Part shown: piece by piece, positions 61,598-64,000 of the stretch
Position numbering within the stretch: the stretch's first letter is position 1
How the letters are laid out: each line of letters opens with the position of its first letter
Assembly: GCF_037577855.1 (NCBI RefSeq)
Contig: NZ_JBAKFX010000010.1
Span: 20,566 to 84,565, forward strand
Direction of reading: 5' to 3'
Origin: Dethiothermospora halolimnae
GTDB lineage: Bacteria; Bacillota; Clostridia; Tissierellales; VENL01
Length of the DNA stretch: 64,000 nt
Notes under the pieces: generated by a model
Database searches by the model: none
Seen by the model: the letters and a program-made list of their open reading frames with translations, nothing else
Told to the model about the DNA's origin: nothing
Translations under genes and position numbers: made by a program

Positions 61598-63349
61598 TTA
61601 TTCGTTTTGAATTTTTTCTTCAAGAAGTTGTTTTTCATATATGTCTTTATATAGACCATCTATATTAAGTAAATCTTCATGTTTACCCTGTTCTATTATT
61701 TTACCTTCGTCTATTACAATTATCTGATCAGAATTTTTAACTGTTGAGATTCTATGGGCAATTAATATATTGGTTTTATCCTTTAATACATTTTTTAAAT
61801 TACTTAATATTCTTTCTTCTGTTTGGGTGTCCACTGCAGATAAACTATCATCTAATACTAGTATACTAGGATCCTTAATGATAGCCCTTGCCATGGCAGT
61901 TCTTTGTCGTTGTCCCCCTGACAAGGTTACTCCCCTTTCTCCTAATTCAGTGTCAAATTTATCGGGGAAATCCATTATATTATCATAGACTTCAGTGGTT
62001 TTAGCTGCACTATATATTCTTTCATCACTTATAGGACCTTCAAAGGCAAAAGCAATATTTTCTTTTATTGTATTTGAAAATAAGAAATTATCTTGAGATA
62101 CATACCCGATACTTTCTCTTAAAGTTTTTAATGGTAGTTTGTTTATATTAACTCCATCTACAAGTATTTCCCCTTCATCAACATCATAAAGTCTTAATAA
62201 TAAATTTACGACTGTGGTTTTTCCACTTCCTGTTCTACCTACTATACCTAGGGTAGACCCTTTAGGGATTTTAATATTTGCATTTTTTAGTGCATATTCA
62301 TTGCTATTTGGATATTTGAATGATACGTTTTTAAATTCTATTTCTCCATTAATAGTTTTTTTATGTATTATATCCTTATGATCGTATATTTCTGGCTCTT
62401 CAGCTAATATATCATTGATACGATCCATAGAAGCTGCTCCTCTTTGTAATATGTTAACCACAAAGCCTATAGCCATCATAGGCCATACTAAAAGCATTAG
62501 GTAACTATTAAATGCTACTAGTTCGCCTAATGATATTTCATTAGAAATAACCAACATACCACCATACCAAATAACTATTAAGAAACTAATTCCTGATATT
62601 AATTGTACAAATGGATCAAATAAGACATCAATTCGAGCCATTTTCATATTCATATTAAAGTTATGACGATTTGTTTCAGTAAACCTTGCTATTTCCTTTT
62701 CTTCTTGAACGAAAGATTTAACAACCCTTACCCCTGCAAAGTTCTCCTGTGCCTTATCGGAAAGATCAGAAAATGACTCTTGAACCTTCCTAAAGCGCTT
62801 ATGTATTATTTTACCAAACTTCATAACTGTTACGGCTAAAAATGGAAGGGGTATAAGAGCTAATAGTGCCAATCTTAAATTAGCAGTTATTATCATCATA
62901 TACAATGCTGCTATTGTCATAAATATTGCATCGGTAGCCATAACTATACCGGGACCTAAGGCCATTCTAATAGCATTTATGTCATTTGTTGCATGGGCCA
63001 TTAGATCTCCAGTTTTATGCTGGTTAAAATAGTTTGTAGATAATGACTGTAAGTGCTTAAATAACCTATTCCTTAGATAATATTCCAGTTTTCTAGATGT
63101 TCCCTGTATGTATATTCTCCAGAAGAATCTACCTAGAGCTATAACTAGACCGGTTAAGATTATATAACCAGCATATTTAATTATTCCACTAGATGTAAGG
63201 GAATCTTTTTCCAACAAATCAGTAACAGTTCTTAAGATTTGAGGAACCACTAGTTGAACTATGTCCACTATGATAAGCCAAAGGACTCCTAGAATATACT
63301 TCCATTTATGTTCTAGGAAAAATTTTCTTAATGTTCTAAAACTTTTCAT
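61598..63349 (-). CDS. ABC exporter half-transporter with degenerate ATP site (YheI/BmrC-like)
   Basis: 583 residues. Six membrane helices are followed by Walker A GRTGSGKTT, signature LSGGQRQRTAMARAI and Walker B LVLDDSLSAVD, in which the catalytic glutamate is aspartate, and AHRIST. The E-to-D change marks the degenerate site of heterodimeric exporters such as BmrC and TM287. The partner gene begins 14 bases after this stop. GGAGGTATGACATG precedes the start. Likely a multidrug or lipid exporter; the B. subtilis pair is induced by ribosome-targeting antibiotics, but no leader peptide was found here. Confidence 0.92.
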   Translation of the reverse strand: MKSFRTLRKFFLEHKWKYILGVLWLIIVDIVQLVVPQILRTVTDLLEKDSLTSSGIIKYAGYIILTGLVIALGRFFWRIYIQGTSRKLEYYLRNRLFKHLQSLSTNYFNQHKTGDLMAHATNDINAIRMALGPGIVMATDAIFMTIAALYMMIITANLRLALLALIPLPFLAVTVMKFGKIIHKRFRKVQESFSDLSDKAQENFAGVRVVKSFVQEEKEIARFTETNRHNFNMNMKMARIDVLFDPFVQLISGISFLIVIWYGGMLVISNEISLGELVAFNSYLMLLVWPMMAIGFVVNILQRGAASMDRINDILAEEPEIYDHKDIIHKKTINGEIEFKNVSFKYPNSNEYALKNANIKIPKGSTLGIVGRTGSGKTTVVNLLLRLYDVDEGEILVDGVNINKLPLKTLRESIGYVSQDNFLFSNTIKENIAFAFEGPISDERIYSAAKTTEVYDNIMDFPDKFDTELGERGVTLSGGQRQRTAMARAIIKDPSILVLDDSLSAVDTQTEERILSNLKNVLKDKTNILIAHRISTVKNSDQIIVIDEGKIIEQGKHEDLLNIDGLYKDIYEKQLLEEKIQNE

Positions 63350-63579
63350 GTCATACCTCCTTCTTCAGTTCTATAAAAAATCATATCACAAAATATTTCG
63401 ATACACAAAATATTTTTTAAAAATTTGAAAAAAAGAGAAAATTGAATGTTAAATTTTCAGATGCATCTTTATACTACATTATATACTATATATTAAATTT
63501 TTAAAATTTAATATTGATACATATAAAATAGCTATTTTTGAAAAAATAATAGTGAAAACTTATGGAGGTGTTATTATAT

Positions 63580-63774
63580 ATGGAAATGAAAGAAAAGGAT
63601 ATGCTTAAAAAGAAATTATTAGATACTCAAGAAATGGTTAGAGATTATGAAATGTTTTCTAAGAAAACAAGGGATACAGAATTAGCTGAAACATTTAAAA
63701 TGTTTGCCGAAGAAACAGGAATGCAAGCAAGACGTTTACAAGGATTTTTAGACAAAAAAGAGGGAAGAAAATAA
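63580..63774 (+). CDS. Small helical hypothetical protein, 64 residues
   Basis: ATG at 63580, nine bases after GGAGGTG; the in-frame ATG at 63562 overlaps that region. Two predicted charged helices (KEKDMLKKKLLDTQEMVRDY and LAETFKMFAEETGMQARRLQ) recall the helical hairpins of ferritin-like or CotF-like small proteins, but no metal ligands are apparent. Family unsure. Confidence 0.65.
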   Translation: MEMKEKDMLKKKLLDTQEMVRDYEMFSKKTRDTELAETFKMFAEETGMQARRLQGFLDKKEGRK

Positions 63775-63811
63775 GAGACCTTAAGGCAATGTCATTAAGT
63801 TAAGAAGAAAT

Positions 63812-63852
63812 AAAGAGTTTTGTGTGTTCTTACACACAGAGCTCTTTTTTTA
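63812..63852 (+). terminator. Terminator after the 64-residue protein gene
   Basis: AAAGAG...TGTGTGT pairs with ACACACA...CTCTTT, followed by a T-run. Confidence 0.8.
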
Positions 63853-63937
63853 TGTAATATTTTCATAAAACCTTTGATAAATTAGCAAAAATGCGGTGAA
63901 TAACCTTGAGCATAATATTCTTAAGGAGGTTATACCT

Positions 63938-64000
63938 ATGAAAAATCATTTTATAGCAGCTACAAGAAAGTCTTTATTTGATATTATTAAAACACTCGAT
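63938..64000 (+). CDS. Start of an unidentified gene (partial)
   Basis: ATG at 63938 preceded by AAGGAGGT at ideal spacing. The 21 visible codons begin MKNHFIAATRKSLFDIIKTL and run off the end of the window without a stop. The strong ribosome binding site supports a real gene; the product cannot be named. Confidence 0.6.
   Translation, partial: MKNHFIAATRKSLFDIIKTLD

Overview
The window is AT-rich DNA from a spore-forming, low-GC Gram-positive bacterium of the class Clostridia. A Tissierellales- or Alkaliphilus-like host is my guess. Supporting signs are strong AGGAGG-type ribosome binding sites with frequent TTG/GTG starts, a cwlJ-gerQ germination pair, a SpoVB-like flippase, a zinc-type S14 protein, DUF1540 and a 6S RNA of Gram-positive type. 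No tRNA, rRNA operon or CRISPR array was found.

Layout. 1-7.7 kb: tail of an FtsX-type permease, a SWIM/SNF2 helicase, a FAD oxidoreductase, a PatB-like C-S lyase, a small alarmone synthetase and an AhpD-like protein. 7.9-16.4 kb: a flavin amine oxidase, then a TolC-like protein divergent from a cluster of two sugar-type ABC permeases, a HlyD/MacA-like adaptor, a MacB-domain membrane protein and a MalK-type ATPase. No substrate-binding protein gene is present there. 16.5-23.9 kb (minus strand): a 1626-residue fusion (HD, helical repeats, NadD-like nucleotidyltransferase, GNAT-like, phosphoribosyltransferase-like) followed by a lactate/malate dehydrogenase-like protein and an FMN reductase-like protein whose genes overlap. 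24-27 kb: small membrane and zinc-ribbon proteins, a phosphoesterase, a divergent UppS paralogue, PspC. 27.4-32.2 kb: a complete pyruvate-type dehydrogenase operon (E1 alpha, E1 beta, E2, E3), with lipoate ligase LplA at 35.4 kb.

33.1-34.3 kb is a graveyard of mobile elements: an IS3-family remnant whose transposase is interrupted by a minus-strand group II intron remnant, next to the 3' end of another group II intron on the plus strand. 36.7-37.6 kb carries cwlJ-gerQ, followed by a Qnr-like pentapeptide protein. 38.6-41.9 kb is a serine cluster (aminotransferase, SerA, DUF1015). Then come a zinc phospholipase C-like protein, a YfcC transporter, PepF, NAD kinase, a pseudouridine synthase, several small proteins, an FtsH paralogue, 6S RNA, SpoVB-like flippase, an orphan MotA/MotB pair, S14, a PHP phosphatase and a heterodimeric ABC exporter.

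Intergenic DNA is rich in repeats: a roughly 135-bp MITE-like family (three full and two partial copies), a GTTGGGGGATT hairpin family, and a 32/33-bp tandem array that seems to have grown from one such hairpin. The two most promising poorly understood systems are the 1626-residue fusion operon and the TolC/adaptor/ABC cluster.
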